From positions 82,089,071 through 82,153,070 of the forward strand of contig CATQJL010000001.1 in assembly GCA_958299035.1 (NCBI GenBank): a DNA stretch of 64,000 bases. The letters are read 5' to 3'. The notes beneath the pieces were generated by a model that saw only the letters and a program-made list of their open reading frames with translations, was not told the DNA's origin and did no database searches. The position numbers and the translations under genes are program-made. Source of the DNA: Cylicocyclus nassatus (Eukaryota > Nematoda > Chromadorea > Rhabditida > Strongylidae). Numbering within the stretch: the first letter of the stretch is position 1; each line of letters begins with the position of its first letter. This document shows positions 1 through 10,612 of the stretch, piece by piece.

Positions 1-308
1 TTTTTCATTTTTAAATACAGATCATGAATTTAGTTTTGGTTAATGATTTGAAAAGTTAACAAACTTTATTTGATCTACATAGGAATTTTCGCATCGATCT
101 AATATTTGAAAGCATTTGAGTTTGCCAGCGTTTATTTTGGTGAATTTAACCTTCTTCTATGATTTTTATAGCGTTAATATGAGTTTAGAAAGAAACACTT
201 ATTTCAGACTTCATAAAAGACGTAACTTTTTCCATTCACTTGCTACCTTAGAATGGGCTAAGGAACACATCCTCAAAAAATCGCCATCAAAAATATGCAA
301 AAAGGTCA

Positions 309-600
309 AAAATGGACTTAGTCCCAGCTCACCTTGCTGCTGGGAGTAAAATGAGCTTTCAAGTCCATTTAAAATGGAGGTAAATCCCATTTTGCCCCAT
401 TCTAAATGGACTTTTCGCATGACTCATTCGCAAGCGAGAGCTCAAGTAGGGTTGAATCATTTTCATCGCACCGCTTTGCCTCGTGGTTGCGATGAGATAA
501 AAATTTTTGGATAACGCTAGCGAAAGTAGATTCCAACCAGTTTCTACCGCGAACGAATAAAATGGGGTTTGGAAGTCCATTTTCCTCCATTATGGACTTT
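309..600. repeat. cluster of inverted AATGGACTT motifs
   Basis: The 9-base word AATGGACTT or its reverse complement occurs near 311, 362, 405 and 572, with a variant near 592, always in alternating orientation. This is the pattern left by one or two small inverted-repeat elements. I could not fix the ends or a target duplication, so the borders are approximate. No gene is visible in this stretch. Confidence 0.4.
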
Positions 601-1316
601 CGTGGATATCATTCCTGGTCTAACCAGTTACCGCAAGCGTTATATAGAAAGCAGTAAGTTGAATATTCAGTAAAGCTTACTATAAATTTCTCTGGTATTT
701 GTTGTTGTGGCTGCCTCGGATTATCTATTTGCTGTTTCAGTTCTTGCATCGTTCTTTGCCGTATTTGTACTAGCTTTTCGTAAACAAAGCCAATATCCGA
801 TCGATTTAATGTCTAGAATAAAACTATAGAGGTATGACCTTAACCGGTAGAACTGGATCTTTAATCCCCTATGTCGTCTGACAGTTTGGACCTAAGCCAG
901 ATATACTCATAAAAATGATTACAAACATGTGATTCGAGAAGTATCTAAATATAACATACTTTCTTGTCAGCTAGGGATAAAGGCGATTATGAGTTAAACA
1001 AACCTGAATTAGTTCTTCTTCCGTTTCTGCAGGAATTTGGTCATATTTCTCATCTGCAGAAAATGTGTTGTGAAACGTAAAAGCAATGGTAATAAGTATT
1101 GAAAACGTCTTCATTCCAAATAGAATTACAGTATACTGCAAAAGAAAAGTTCATTTCTATTTCTTGATGTTAAAATGAAGGCAAGTACTCATGATATTGT
1201 TCTAAATTTCTTTTAAGAAGGGCACAAAACTGAAAATTTAGTCGAAAGCATGTGAGTTAAACTTTTTAAGGAGACTGTGTCCATTCTGTGCATCTCCTAT
1301 TTCCTATATGTGCGAA
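601..1316. other. no gene seen
   Basis: AT-rich sequence without a convincing reading frame, splice pattern or repeat that I can define. Confidence 0.4.
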
Positions 1317-1738
1317 CTTGAAGGCAGTGTCCCGACAGATTTTGCATTTTCATCTTTCTGCATGTTTGAGCCTTTTCGACCGGTAGACGCGAATTTGAGC
1401 TTTGAAACGGGTGAAAAGACCTTTTTCGGGCGTTTACTCAATTTGCAAAAGGCAGCTCGGACGAGAATTTAAACGGAAAGTTGGGAGGTCCTGTTACCAA
1501 AGCCCTGCTGCCTGTAATTTTTGCTTTGGATAGCATGCACAATGCGGGAGAGCGGTCGTGGAGTCCCGCGCCAAACGGTAGGCGATGTCGTCCGAGCGCG
1601 CGCCCGTTCAAGGGATATTTTCTTGGCTTAGGGCGAACATCAACCAGCAGGACTGCGCCTGAAGGTCAGTGGGATGACCAGGAACCCCAGCATAGCAATA
1701 TCCCTAGGGCGCGAATCTGCCGAGACACTGCCTTCAAG
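1317..1738. repeat. inverted-repeat element, AAGGCAGTGTC family, copy 1
   Basis: The left end CTTGAAGGCAGTGTCCCG is mirrored at the right end by CGAGACACTGCCTTCAAG, giving imperfect terminal inverted repeats of about 28 bp around a GC-richer core of about 370 bp. Related ends occur at 14654-15029 and 29606-29938. The open frame inside it begins at TTG and shows no recognisable domain, so I treat it as non-coding. Superfamily unknown; no clear target duplication. Confidence 0.6.
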
Positions 1739-1782
1739 AGGTGTAGTGAAAAAGGGCAGCAAGATGAAAAAATTTGTCCCAC

Positions 1783-2340
1783 CTTTTTGAGACAGGTTTG
1801 AAAGATGAAGATTTGAATGATGAATGAAAAATTGAATTTGAGTTTTCTCTAAGTTTTAGTTCCCTAAGTTTTTAGTACGGTAGAAATGGAATAGGAATGA
1901 GGCGGGAATAAGATAAAAAACCTCGACCAAAACGTTTTTTGGGGCAGGTTTCAGAGATCGAAGATTTGAACTTGTATGAAAATGAGTAAAGAACTGGATT
2001 TGAGTCTTTTCTAACTTCTTACTTCCCTAAGTTTCTAGTACGGTAGAAATGAAGCAGGGAAGAGGCGGAGTAAGATGAAAAAATTTCGACCAAGACCTTT
2101 TTTTGAGACAGGTCTCAAAGCACGAAGGTTTGAATTTGTATAAAAATGAGTAAAAACTTGAATTGGGTCTCTCCTAACTTTATAGTTCCCCAAGTATCTA
2201 GTAAGGTGGAATTGGGTTAAGAAAAGAGGCAGAAATTAGAAAGAATATTTCGAATATATCCATAAACTTTCTTTGAGACATGCTCGAAGATGTGAAATTT
2301 AAATTTGTGTGAAAGTAAGTAAAGATCAGATATAAGTTTT
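1783..2340. repeat. minisatellite, about 4 units of roughly 160 bp
   Basis: Four diverged head-to-tail units begin near 1783, 1936, 2098 and 2267. Each opens with a variant of TTTTGAGACAGGTTT. The first three also share TTCCCTAAGT and TAGTACGGTAGAA variants and a GAGGCGG-like block. Unit length varies from about 155 to 170 bp and the last unit is partial. The array lies just right of the inverted-repeat element at 1317-1738. Confidence 0.75.
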
Positions 2341-3754
2341 CAGATTTCAGAGAAAGTCACGCTACTGCTATGACGTAACACCAGACATTATGACTGAAAA
2401 AGTCTCGCTGTGTCCAAGAACCAGAAGATTAGGCAACACATAAAATGTTTTATGTAGGTGGACTGTGATTTTAGTGATATAATATTTTATAGCCGCGGAT
2501 TAAGAAGAGCCAATGCTGCACTCAACCTCATTAGTGCGCAAACGAGTGAATCACACTTATCCTGAACTTTTGTATCGTTGACCTTTATGTGTATGAGGAT
2601 ACATCTACAAAAGTGCAGATCTATGGTGTCTATGGGGTTAGTATGCGCATGGACAGGGCGGACTTGCGAAACACTCGAAGAACGCCCAACTGCAAATACA
2701 CCAGCTCAGGCAAGTAAGTGAGCTTTGTTCTATGTGTTGCTTTCTGAATCAGTGATCACCTCCTTCGACCGTTGGCGTCGGTAGCGGACGTAGTTTGGAT
2801 AGTCAAAATTGTTATTTTTTAAACCTTTGTAGAGTTTTGAAGCCAAATTGATGCCTTTCCTCAATGGTCATTGAGGTGGTTTCAAAACATCGTAAAAGAA
2901 ATAGATAGGAAGCTAGTTCTTCTAGTGTGGATCTACGTAGTTTGCCAGCTGCAAACGAACATTAACCTTATACAACCAAATACATTTCAAGGCAAAGTTA
3001 TGGAGGTCCGTCATTTCTTGTCCATGTCACTGCTGTACTTACTTATCCATCAGTTGCTAATTTGTGCTGTACAGATTGATGTGCTTTACAAGCTAGTCCT
3101 TCAGTTGCTAAAGTGTCTTGTCGGTCGTACTTTGCACAACGGACAGGTGGCAAATGAACATCCAATGAAGAAATTCCTTCGCCACCTTCATTTGATACTA
3201 CTCACCAATCGCGCCAACCCGTTCCTATCGTTGCCATTTCGGGTTCTAGAAAGAGGACAGGAAAGTCTTTTCAAAAAAAAATTGTTGCTATGTGATCGAC
3301 ATTGGGTGCAAAACTAATTTATAGATTTATGAAAATATTTTGTATGTGGACGTTTTGCCATCCTCAGGGTGGCAGCAAGGTGACGATTGCTACCCTGATT
3401 TGAAATAAAATTTGGGCACGCTCTTCAATCACATAATTTTCTCATATAACTTCACAGTTTGTTCCTTTGCCATACTGCACGTATACAAACAAAGTTCAAC
3501 CGTATTGTTGCCTGTGCATTGCAAACGAGTCATTTCTTCTTTTTCAATAATAGGGAGTTTTCGGAGAAAAAATCACACTTTTTGTCAATGTTTGTTTCAG
3601 ACTACTTGCGCTCCTTGTCGCCCTCCATTTCTATATCAATTTGATATTTCAACATACCTCACGTGTGGGCAGTAGTCGATCCTTTACCATTTGCAAAAAA
3701 ATTGGATTTCGAAAGTCGCGCCTCCCTCAAGATCGTGTTTATGCACGCCAATGG
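2341..3754. other. no gene seen
   Basis: The longest open frame (2871-3317, + strand) starts at TTG and has no recognisable domain or flanking splice sites, so I do not call it a gene. No repeat was resolved here. Confidence 0.4.
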
Positions 3755-3757
3755 TTA

Positions 3758-3866
3758 GGCTGCGTTCATACTGATCCCCAAATCCGGGAACAGTTTTAGC
3801 ATAACGCTCAATTAGAGCGCTGTGCTGGAACTGTTCCCGAACTTACAGATCAGTATGAACGAAGCC
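3758..3866. mobile_element. 109 bp palindromic MITE, PIF/Harbinger-like
   Basis: Terminal inverted repeats GGCTGCGTTCATACTGATC and GATCAGTATGAACGAAGCC bracket the element. It is flanked by TTA on both sides (3755-3757 and 3867-3869). A 3 bp TTA/TAA duplication is characteristic of the PIF/Harbinger superfamily. Almost the whole element folds back on itself, including GGGAACAG and CTGTTCCC halves. Confidence 0.75.
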
Positions 3867-4274
3867 TTAGCGCTTGTTCGTCACTGGCCGAGTCGAGGGG
3901 TATTTGGTGCATTTGGATGTGAATCCACGCTACACTCTTTGCTGTGCATCTCCTAACTTCGCTTTCTAACTCAATCTTGCTTTGCAAGACTTTCTGTTGA
4001 AAATCACACCTATTTCCATGGCAGCCAAAATGTAAGCACTGCTGCACTGGTTAGGTTCCAACCAGACTGTCTTCCATGTAAGCCTCTTCACTCTTTCGAA
4101 TGTCTCTTCCTCGTTGGCGTAACAGCTGCAAAAAGTCAACGGGAAAGCAAATCGTGGAAGTTTTACTACAACGTTTTTTAATTGGTTTAATTACCCAAGT
4201 TTGAGAACTTCATAACAAACCAAGCTATTGGTGGATATTCAAGTTTCATACCGTTTCATGTTAGTTTACTTTTG

Positions 4275-4405
4275 TTTTTCCTTTCTTTTCTTTTCTCACG
4301 CTTACGATCTTCCTTCACTACTAATGATTTCCGGGAAGATCGTATTCCTACCTATTTTCTCCGTATAGTGATAGGAACGAAACGGAAATTAGGTAATCTC
4401 TTCTT
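4275..4405 (+). repeat. dispersed repeat, copy 1 (partner at 41375-41490)
   Basis: Shares an ordered series of blocks with 41375-41490: CTTACGAT, CCTTCAC, then TGATAGGAACGAA or TGATAAGAACGAA, then GGAAATTAGGTA. The two copies are in the same orientation. Neither carries a coding frame that I recognise. Confidence 0.55.
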
Positions 4406-5793
4406 CTTCTTCTATTTGAGAGACAGTGAGATGATGTTTGTGTGGTGTAGTAGACGTTTACTTTTGAAATCAAATTGCTATCTTCTGTATCGCTTTTCAA
4501 GAAATGAAAGCAGGGTTTCTTTAATTTCTTTCCAAAAAGTTTCTTAATAAATTATTTTCGTGATCGTCGTCCGTTTGGATTCAGTGAGTACATAGGAGAA
4601 AGGGGGCATTTTCACGACAGAAACACAGAAGGCAGCAGCTAAAGAATATTCAAGCACACGGCATACCAGTCACTTTTCTGCACTCAGAGCTTGGATTAAA
4701 CTATAACCTTTGCTTGAACAGCTGAACACCAGCCAAAGACTTAGGTGACCACTCCAAGTTGTGCAAAATGCTGAGATGTACGCAATATCGTCAAAGGTCA
4801 TGCGAGCATAGTTTATTAAAATGAGTTAAACTTGTGCCTACACACAATTTGACTGCACTCACATACCCACATCTGTACATTCCACTCTGGTGGTGAAGTC
4901 GGTGCAAATGCGTCTTCTGCAAAGGTTTACTTTAACGAGCTATAGCTTTGTTGAGCTGTTGGTGCTATCAAATCGCGGAACTCTCGCTATCAAAGCATAC
5001 TTAATACTGCTATCGCAGTACGAGAACCAATGGAATAAAGAACCCAAATCCAATAGCCTTTTTGAGTATTCTTCAATAACTATAAACCAGTACTGTTTAC
5101 CGGTAAGCAGTATTACAAAAAAATAAAGCTGCGAACGAATCAGACATGCTAGCGTAGAAATTGTCAAAAAACTTTCCGTGACAGTTCCCGATGGGCTAAA
5201 ATGTTACTAATGATGATATTCTGCGAACTACTCGTTATAGATACTTTCATCTCCGAGCTTCGTAATCCCAAGAAAGCTCGGAATCTTCAACTCTCTTTAA
5301 CTTCAAAGTCTGCATAGACCTCATAAGTACAATATGGTATATCAGAAAAGAAATCAATTGAACCGCAAGAGGGAGCGTGTACCTTTTTTTGCGCGAAAAG
5401 TCTGGACGCCGAATAGTAAGAGTGGACCTCTTTTTTTGTGGCGTTAACAGGTGAGAATTGCACTTACTTGACATATGCATTCGGTAATCAATTAGCTCAA
5501 TTTTTCATCATTATTCATTTGTAACTCATGCTTTCATAAAGTGTATTATTTTCCTTCTTTATTTTTCCGTTTGATGCATTTGACACGATGAGGGCCCTGT
5601 TACTTTGAAAAAAAAATGCGGCGTGCATAGTGTGTGGAACGGTGATTCGAAGAACTATCCATAGAAGTTGTCAAAAAAGAATGGATTTTTCAAAGGAGCT
5701 AAACGGCGTTTATAGCGAAGTCATAATTTGCAACTGTACAACATCGAAACTTGCTTATGATCGGACCTGGTGATTTACATTGTAGAACTTACA
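4406..5793. other. no gene seen
   Basis: AT-rich sequence with short open frames in both directions and no coherent exon chain. Confidence 0.4.
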
Positions 5794-6773
5794 GTGGCCG
5801 TATTCATCAACGAACCCTGAGGGTTAAGCTTACCCTCCAGGGTTAGTTTAACCCTCACGGTTCATTGGCCATATTCATCAACCATAGGCTAGGGTTTACC
5901 ACGAAACGCGATCTACCCGTATCGATCAACAAACCTGTGGCCGTATTCATCAACCCTGAGGGTTAAACTAACCCTGGAGGGTGAAGGCGTCAGTTACGCG
6001 TGCGCTGTGCAAACTCACATCACAGAATGCCTAAGTACGGGCTAAATTCACTTTATACTTCTATTCTTTCACTGTTATAGTAGTATAGTCAACGAATAAG
6101 CTTCTAACACTAGCTTTTATAATACATCTCTAGCATACTTGTGCAGCATCCAATCTTACAGCGTGAGTTTATTTTCATGTGTGCAATTGTGCAGTGTAAG
6201 TTCTGCTTTTGCGCAGTTCGTTTTATACCGCTCCTGTGCTACTCTTTTAGGGGTCAATGCGTGTTATCATCAAGTGGTTTTTCTGTTTTGGCACTTGTCA
6301 GAGTGGAATGCCATTTTTCCTCGTCGCATTCAATTGTCACCAAAGCTAGAATTCTTTTTCTCGCGAAGTGTTTCATATACTTCGAATATGAACATAAAAC
6401 GAAGTTGAAACTAAATACTATAACAACAACCAATACTAAATACTACAATACTCGTTGATCGTTTTCCATAAACTATTAGATGCGAGTAAATGTTTGTATG
6501 AAGTGTTAGGGTAGAGTTAACCTTGCTCTAAGCTAGGGTTAAATTAACCCTGATGAATCACGTAAGTTTAACCCTCCAGGGTTAGTTTAACCCTCACGGT
6601 TCGTTGATGAATACGGGTTAGTCGCTTTCGGGGTAATAACCCTCAAGGTTAGATTTAACCCTCAGGGTTAAGCCTACCCTGTGTTTCATGAATACGGGTT
6701 AAACGCTTTCCGTGGTTAAACTAACCCTCCAGGGTTAGTTTAACCCTCGGGGTTCGTTGATGAATACGGCCAC
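5794..6773. mobile_element. nested foldback element with AACCCT/AGGGTT blocks
   Basis: The outer ends GTGGCCGTATTCATCAACGA and TCGTTGATGAATACGGCCAC are perfect inverted repeats. Inside, the same end sequence recurs (near 5869, 5938, 6600 and 6690), each time beside blocks of AACCCTNNAGGGTTA that fold on themselves. This indicates several copies of one short palindromic MITE inserted into or duplicated within each other. The AACCCT blocks resemble telomere sequence only superficially, because orientation alternates and the period is not six. Confidence 0.7.
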
Positions 6774-7384
6774 AGAAATGGCGATGTAAGTTTTCACAAA
6801 TTGGAGCAGTGATTAAAGCATCTTGAATACTAAGCTTGATTTGTCTGCAGCTCGTAGAACAACAAGAACATCAAAAAACGAGGTTATTTCATATAATACT
6901 TGAAAGTTGAATTACTTTGTACGTAAGGTAGTGCTGCAATGTTAACAAGTAGACAAACTCTCAATTAGGTAAAACCTAGAATGTTACTTAGTATGGTTTA
7001 CAGTGTTGAGCGAATTATCGATCGCTCTTCATTACTGTAGGATCACTGTAGAAATCTCGACAAGGATTTTAAGCCATTGGATGCCATATTCTGATTTGGA
7101 ACAAAACCAAACAAGCCAAAAACTCTTATATCATGGTAATGGAAGCCGCTGATTGCGAATATGAAATTTACACTTCACTGTGATGCTTCTTTCCAAAGTC
7201 ATCTTATATATAAAGCTGAATGTCTGTTTGTATGTATGTCTGTCTGTCTGTCTGTATGTCTGTCTGTGTGTACGTATGTTCCGAATAGAAAATTCCATTT
7301 CTGAAACGATCCGGACCAAACTTGGCACACATATACTTCGGGCCCCGGCGGGTGTCACAGTCCACTTTTCGTTATCGATCGATG

Positions 7385-7712
7385 TCGATTTTATCGATTT
7401 TTAACGATTTTTTTGCAGAGTTCACCTACGGGGCTGGGAGTCGGCACAGGGGGGTAAGTGAGCATGGGGATTCCGAATACAATATTAGTTTTTAAAATCG
7501 TGCATTACTTTTATCGATTTTATCGATTTTTTTGTAAATTTTGACATGCGAGGCTGGGAGTTTGCACAGGGGGGTAATCGAGCATGCTGATTACGAATAC
7601 AAAATTAGTTTTTGAAATCGTCCATTATTTTTATCGATTTTATCGATTTTTTTGCAAAGTCCAAGCTACGGGAGTGGGAGTTGGCAGAGTGGGGTAACTG
7701 AGCATGCTGATT
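7385..7712 (+). repeat. 120 bp tandem repeat inside the Helitron
   Basis: Three units share the order ATCGATTTT(A)TCGATTTTTTTG, then GGCTGGGAG or GAGTGGGAG, a GGGGTAA block, GAGCATG and TTACGAATAC variants. Corresponding positions are offset by 120 bp (for example 7499 and 7619). Internal minisatellites are common near Helitron 5' ends. Confidence 0.8.
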
Positions 7713-8055
7713 ACGGAATGTAGTAGCGGTTCGTGAGAATCCTGAACGAGATAGAGTCTACAAGATTCTACGAGACGGACGTCCGAAGAAGCCAAAAGTA
7801 CTAGGAAGCCGGCAGGTTCATCTTGAAGAGACGCGTACGCCGCCCGCTAAGAGGCGGTAAGTTTTTTGGAACTTCTATTGATTGTCTAACTAATTTTCGA
7901 TTTCCAGCCACTCGCCTGCTCCACCGAGGGCACCGAAGGCAGCAAAGCCCACTTCGTCTACTGCAACTCAGTCGGAAAGTAGCCTCGGTAGCGCAACGAC
8001 GGAGGAGGACGTCGAGCGAATCGCTCGGGCTGTCGCAGTTCTTATGAAAAAGTGA
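7711..8055 (+). pseudogene. two-exon coding remnant carried by the Helitron
   Basis: An open frame from 7711 reaches a consensus donor (GCG|GTAAGT, exon end 7856). A 51 bp intron ends in TTTCCAG (7907), and the frame continues in phase to a TGA at 8055. The joined product is about 97 residues. It includes RDRVYKILRDGRPKKP, a basic proline-rich middle, a Ser/Thr-rich stretch and the tail EEDVERIARAVAVLMKK. There is no in-frame ATG at the left, so it is the 3' part of a gene. Codon composition is clearly GC-richer than the surroundings. It could be the C-terminus of a gene captured from the host or a leftover of the element's own protein. I do not recognise the product. Confidence 0.6.
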
Positions 8056-8139
8056 AATCAACCAAGGATGAAAACACTGACACGACCATTGATGTTGATT
8101 GAGTAGACTTTTCTACAACTTGGCAATTTGCAAATGTTA

Positions 8140-8543
8140 ATAAATGATGTGTTGCTAATGTGTGAGAAAGACCAACAGTTTGAATGAAAATGAATGAAAG
8201 TTTGAATGTACAGTGGAGGCTCTGCGTGGGGACCTCTGAATCGATGAGGCCCATTTGAGCCGAAGTTGTACTCCTCTTCTTGAGGAATACAACTTCGGCT
8301 TTTTTACCGAAGTGTATGTGGCGCCGGGCGGAGCCGGGTAAGTTAGCTATAAATAATGTGTTGCTAATGTGTGAGAAAGACCAACAATTTGAATGAAATA
8401 TACAGTAAGGGCTCTGCGTGGGGACCTCCAAATCGATGAGGCCCATTTGAGCCGAAGTTGTACTCCTCTTTTTGAGGAATACAACTTCGGCTTTTTTTAC
8501 CGAAGTGTATGTGGCGCCGGGCGGAGCCGGGTAAGCCAGCTAG
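8140..8543 (+). repeat. tandemly duplicated Helitron 3' end
   Basis: Two units (8140-8349 and 8350-8543) repeat the same order: GTGTTGCTAATGTGTGAGAAAG, CTCTGCGTGGGGACCTC, a long hairpin, then GGCGCCGGGCGGAGCCGGG. The first unit ends in CTAT and the second in CTAG, so only the second has a consensus Helitron terminus. The unit-1 hairpin is at 8259-8299 and the unit-2 hairpin at 8451-8491. Both have the stem GCCGAAGTTGTA with TACAACTTCGGC and are followed by a T run. Confidence 0.85.
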
Positions 8544-8911
8544 TCCTAGATAAACCGTAATAACCGAATTTCCAGTGTTTGTCAAAAATGTGATTACACC
8601 GTCAAAAAAGCTGAAAACACTCGTAAAAAGTTGTGTAGTGAAATCAGCGTGCGCGAAAACCTTAGTACACGATTTTTCAGATTTTTCGAAAAAAAAAATC
8701 TTGTCAGTTGGCATATTTCACAATGGTTCCACATGCTGGAAGTTCTTACCGTAATCCCACAGAACGAAGGGCGATCGGTGAATCGTTCGATAATGTAAAT
8801 CTTAGTTGAAGCCTCCTCTACAGAATGGTACTTGACTGGCAGAAAAAGACCCATTGGGAAGAGAGATATTGACGACTGAAAAGTGTGTACTCACTTTTGG
8901 GACACCCTGTA

Positions 8912-9636
8912 GTTCGTGCACTGGACGAGAGCTGATATGAACTCTTTTTTTTACTTCACCTTTAAACATTTTCCAGTTTTTCAACCCTAGTTCTAAAAAC
9001 CGACGTGACTGGTAATCGAATCCATTCAATTTCATCACTGTTCAGCTTTACTGCGTCTTTCGATAGTTTGGGCTTAATTGTACATTTGTGCACCGCGTTA
9101 CCTCATCATTCCTAGTTTCAATATATCTCTCCGCATGCTAACTTCTGAGCATTTTCATTCTTCCTCGAAGACGTTATGCTCGGCCTTTTCTGGTAAACAA
9201 TACAGAATGTTGGAAATGCTAGGTGCCGACACGCTGACAGCTCTTCTCCATGCAGAAGCCATCCAGCCATTTAGCTGCGGTGCATGTTCTTAACCCAATG
9301 TGGTAGTACGGAACGAATTGCCACCGGTAGTGCAGTGACTCCGTGCGTCAACAGTCGTACAAGATCTGCGTCCGGTTGACACCCATAGGCCACCTGATAG
9401 GTGTTCCCACCAACAGGGGTGTGTCCGGACCGTTGGCATCACCCTGACAAATCGACACTCGTTCTCTTTTGCTCTTTCGCTCTAAAAGTGTCAGGAGAAA
9501 GAACGCTCAACAATCTCAACTATGTCTCCAACTTTGACAAATTCCATCTCCATACGAACGCTCAGGATGTATTCGCGCACTATATGTGTATCCATCGCAC
9601 CTAGTCCACCATATGCCGAATCCGTCGTAAGGTTAG
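8912..9636. other. unassigned, GC-richer at 9290-9600
   Basis: 9290-9600 is more GC-rich and less simple than its surroundings, and one + frame is open from 9401 to 9604, but it starts at TTG and has no recognisable domain. It may be an old element. No gene call is made. Confidence 0.3.
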
Positions 9637-9674
9637 CCGAAGTTTAACCTCCCTCGAAAGAGGTTAAACTTCGG
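9637..9674. repeat. perfect 15 bp stem hairpin
   Basis: CCGAAGTTTAACCTC pairs with GAGGTTAAACTTCGG across an 8-base loop. The stem begins with the same CCGAAGTT as the Helitron 3' hairpins, but there is no GGCGCCGGG block or CTAG behind it. It could be the end of a different element. Confidence 0.6.
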
Positions 9675-9869
9675 TCTGTGGAGTCGTTGTTTGAGTACCT
9701 ACGTCAATACCTTCTTTGGTTACATCGTTTTCATTTCACTATAAAATTGCTCAGACATACCACACAAGTTGTGTGATAACTTGGTGGTTATGAATAGTCG
9801 TTATAAATATAGCCAGACCAAATTATTGATTCTATAGGCTAAAAAGAGAAAACCTTTCTATTAGTATCT

Positions 9870-9960
9870 ACCAGTGGCGTACCCAGGATTTCCGCTCGGG
9901 GGGGGGGGGGGCACTCCGAAAAAATTTTAGGGGTGCTTCTCAAAATTCCGCTCGGGGGTA
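9870..9960. repeat. fragment with CAGTGGCGTACCCAGG end and poly-G tract
   Basis: CAGTGGCGTACCCAGGATTT followed by CCGCTCGGGG resembles the ends of widespread DNA transposons. The CCGCTCGGGGG word is repeated at about 9947. No opposite end was found. A 14-base G tract lies at 9898-9911. Confidence 0.4.
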
Positions 9961-10529
9961 CTAATACCTATCTTCTCTGCCTTGACTAAAACGTTTAATT
10001 CGTCGTTGACCTGCCAATGAGCGCTCACGATCTTCTTCACCAATATTGAATTCATTGTCTTCTCGCAGATCAGCTGAGGGTGCCGTCGTCGAATAATGAA
10101 GTGACATAATTTAATCGGATGTGTATTCAGTATACAAGTTTGTTTCCAGTAAACGATAGTCGCCTTTTCTAAAAGAGAAGGACTGACGAAGGAGAACACA
10201 TAGCAAGGTTAGAGGAGAGTTAAAAATCAAATTTTGCGCGCAAAACAACCGGGAATTATCTTCATGGGCGGACGAAATTGTAAAGAGCGGGAATGAAGAA
10301 CGAGAAGAGAGAAAAAGAATGCACTGCACAAACCGGCTGACATTTACGGGCGAATGAGATCTGTTATTATGAATCATCTTTGGTTCTTCCCTTTAAAGTA
10401 TGTCGGCGTCCGTGGCGTAAGCAGGGTTTGAACCAGGATTAGCTTGCCTGCGTAAAAGCATACTAATTTGAGTCAAAACGTGTATATTGCTGTGGATTTG
10501 TTGATACATGTAAAATCATGGGTTTCAGT

Positions 10530-10612
10530 CAGGGCCCAGCACTAGTTCCCCCCCCCCCCCCCCCACCCTGACTTTCGAGAATTTTACGAAGTCCCCTTTG
10601 ACCCCTATTGGT
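10530..10612. repeat. fragment of the AGGGCTCGGCAC MITE family
   Basis: CAGGGCCCAGCACTAG followed by a 17-base C tract and TGACTTTCGAGAATTTTACG, then AAGTCCCCTTTGACC. This matches the left half of the copy at 44348-44570 in order. The other end is missing. Confidence 0.6.

Larger units (their letters stand above)
7202..8543 (+). mobile_element. non-autonomous Helitron, 1342 bp
   Basis: The 5' end is TC followed by TTATATATAAAGCTGAATG and a TGTC/TGTATG-rich tract, as in many animal Helitrons. The 3' end has a short GC hairpin (GCCGGGCGGAGCCGGG) about ten bases before a terminal CTAG. Host A (7201) precedes it and host T (8544) follows, matching Helitron insertion between A and T without duplication. 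The element carries a 120 bp tandem repeat, a two-exon coding remnant, and a tandemly duplicated 3' end. No Rep or helicase motif is present, so movement would depend on an autonomous relative. The uninterrupted copy of its host repeat at 18568-19233 confirms both borders. Confidence 0.9.
6997..8909. mobile_element. Tc1/mariner-type MITE, left-truncated and split by a Helitron
   Basis: Segments 6997-7201 and 8544-8909 together align with the element at 18568-19233. Shared landmarks are ACAGT(A/G)T(G/T)GAGCG, CCAAACAAGCCA, GCTGATT, GTCAAAAATG, TACAGAAT, and the right end GGGACACCCTG followed by TA (8910-8911). The outer left arm, about the first 95 bp of the other copy, is missing. The interruption is exactly the Helitron at 7202-8543. 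Confidence 0.8.

Noticed and set aside
2871..3317. 148-codon + frame
   Set aside because: Starts at TTG, has no domain, signal peptide or splice context, and lies in ordinary AT-rich sequence.
5794..6773. Interstitial telomere repeats
   Set aside because: AACCCT blocks alternate in orientation and are not in a six-base period; they belong to palindromic MITE copies.
8259..8299. Rho-independent terminator
   Set aside because: The hairpin with T-run is part of a duplicated eukaryotic Helitron end, not a bacterial gene end.
10394..10440. tRNA or tRNA-derived SINE suggested by GGTTCAAACCC on the minus strand
   Set aside because: No A box at the right spacing and no cloverleaf arms could be built.
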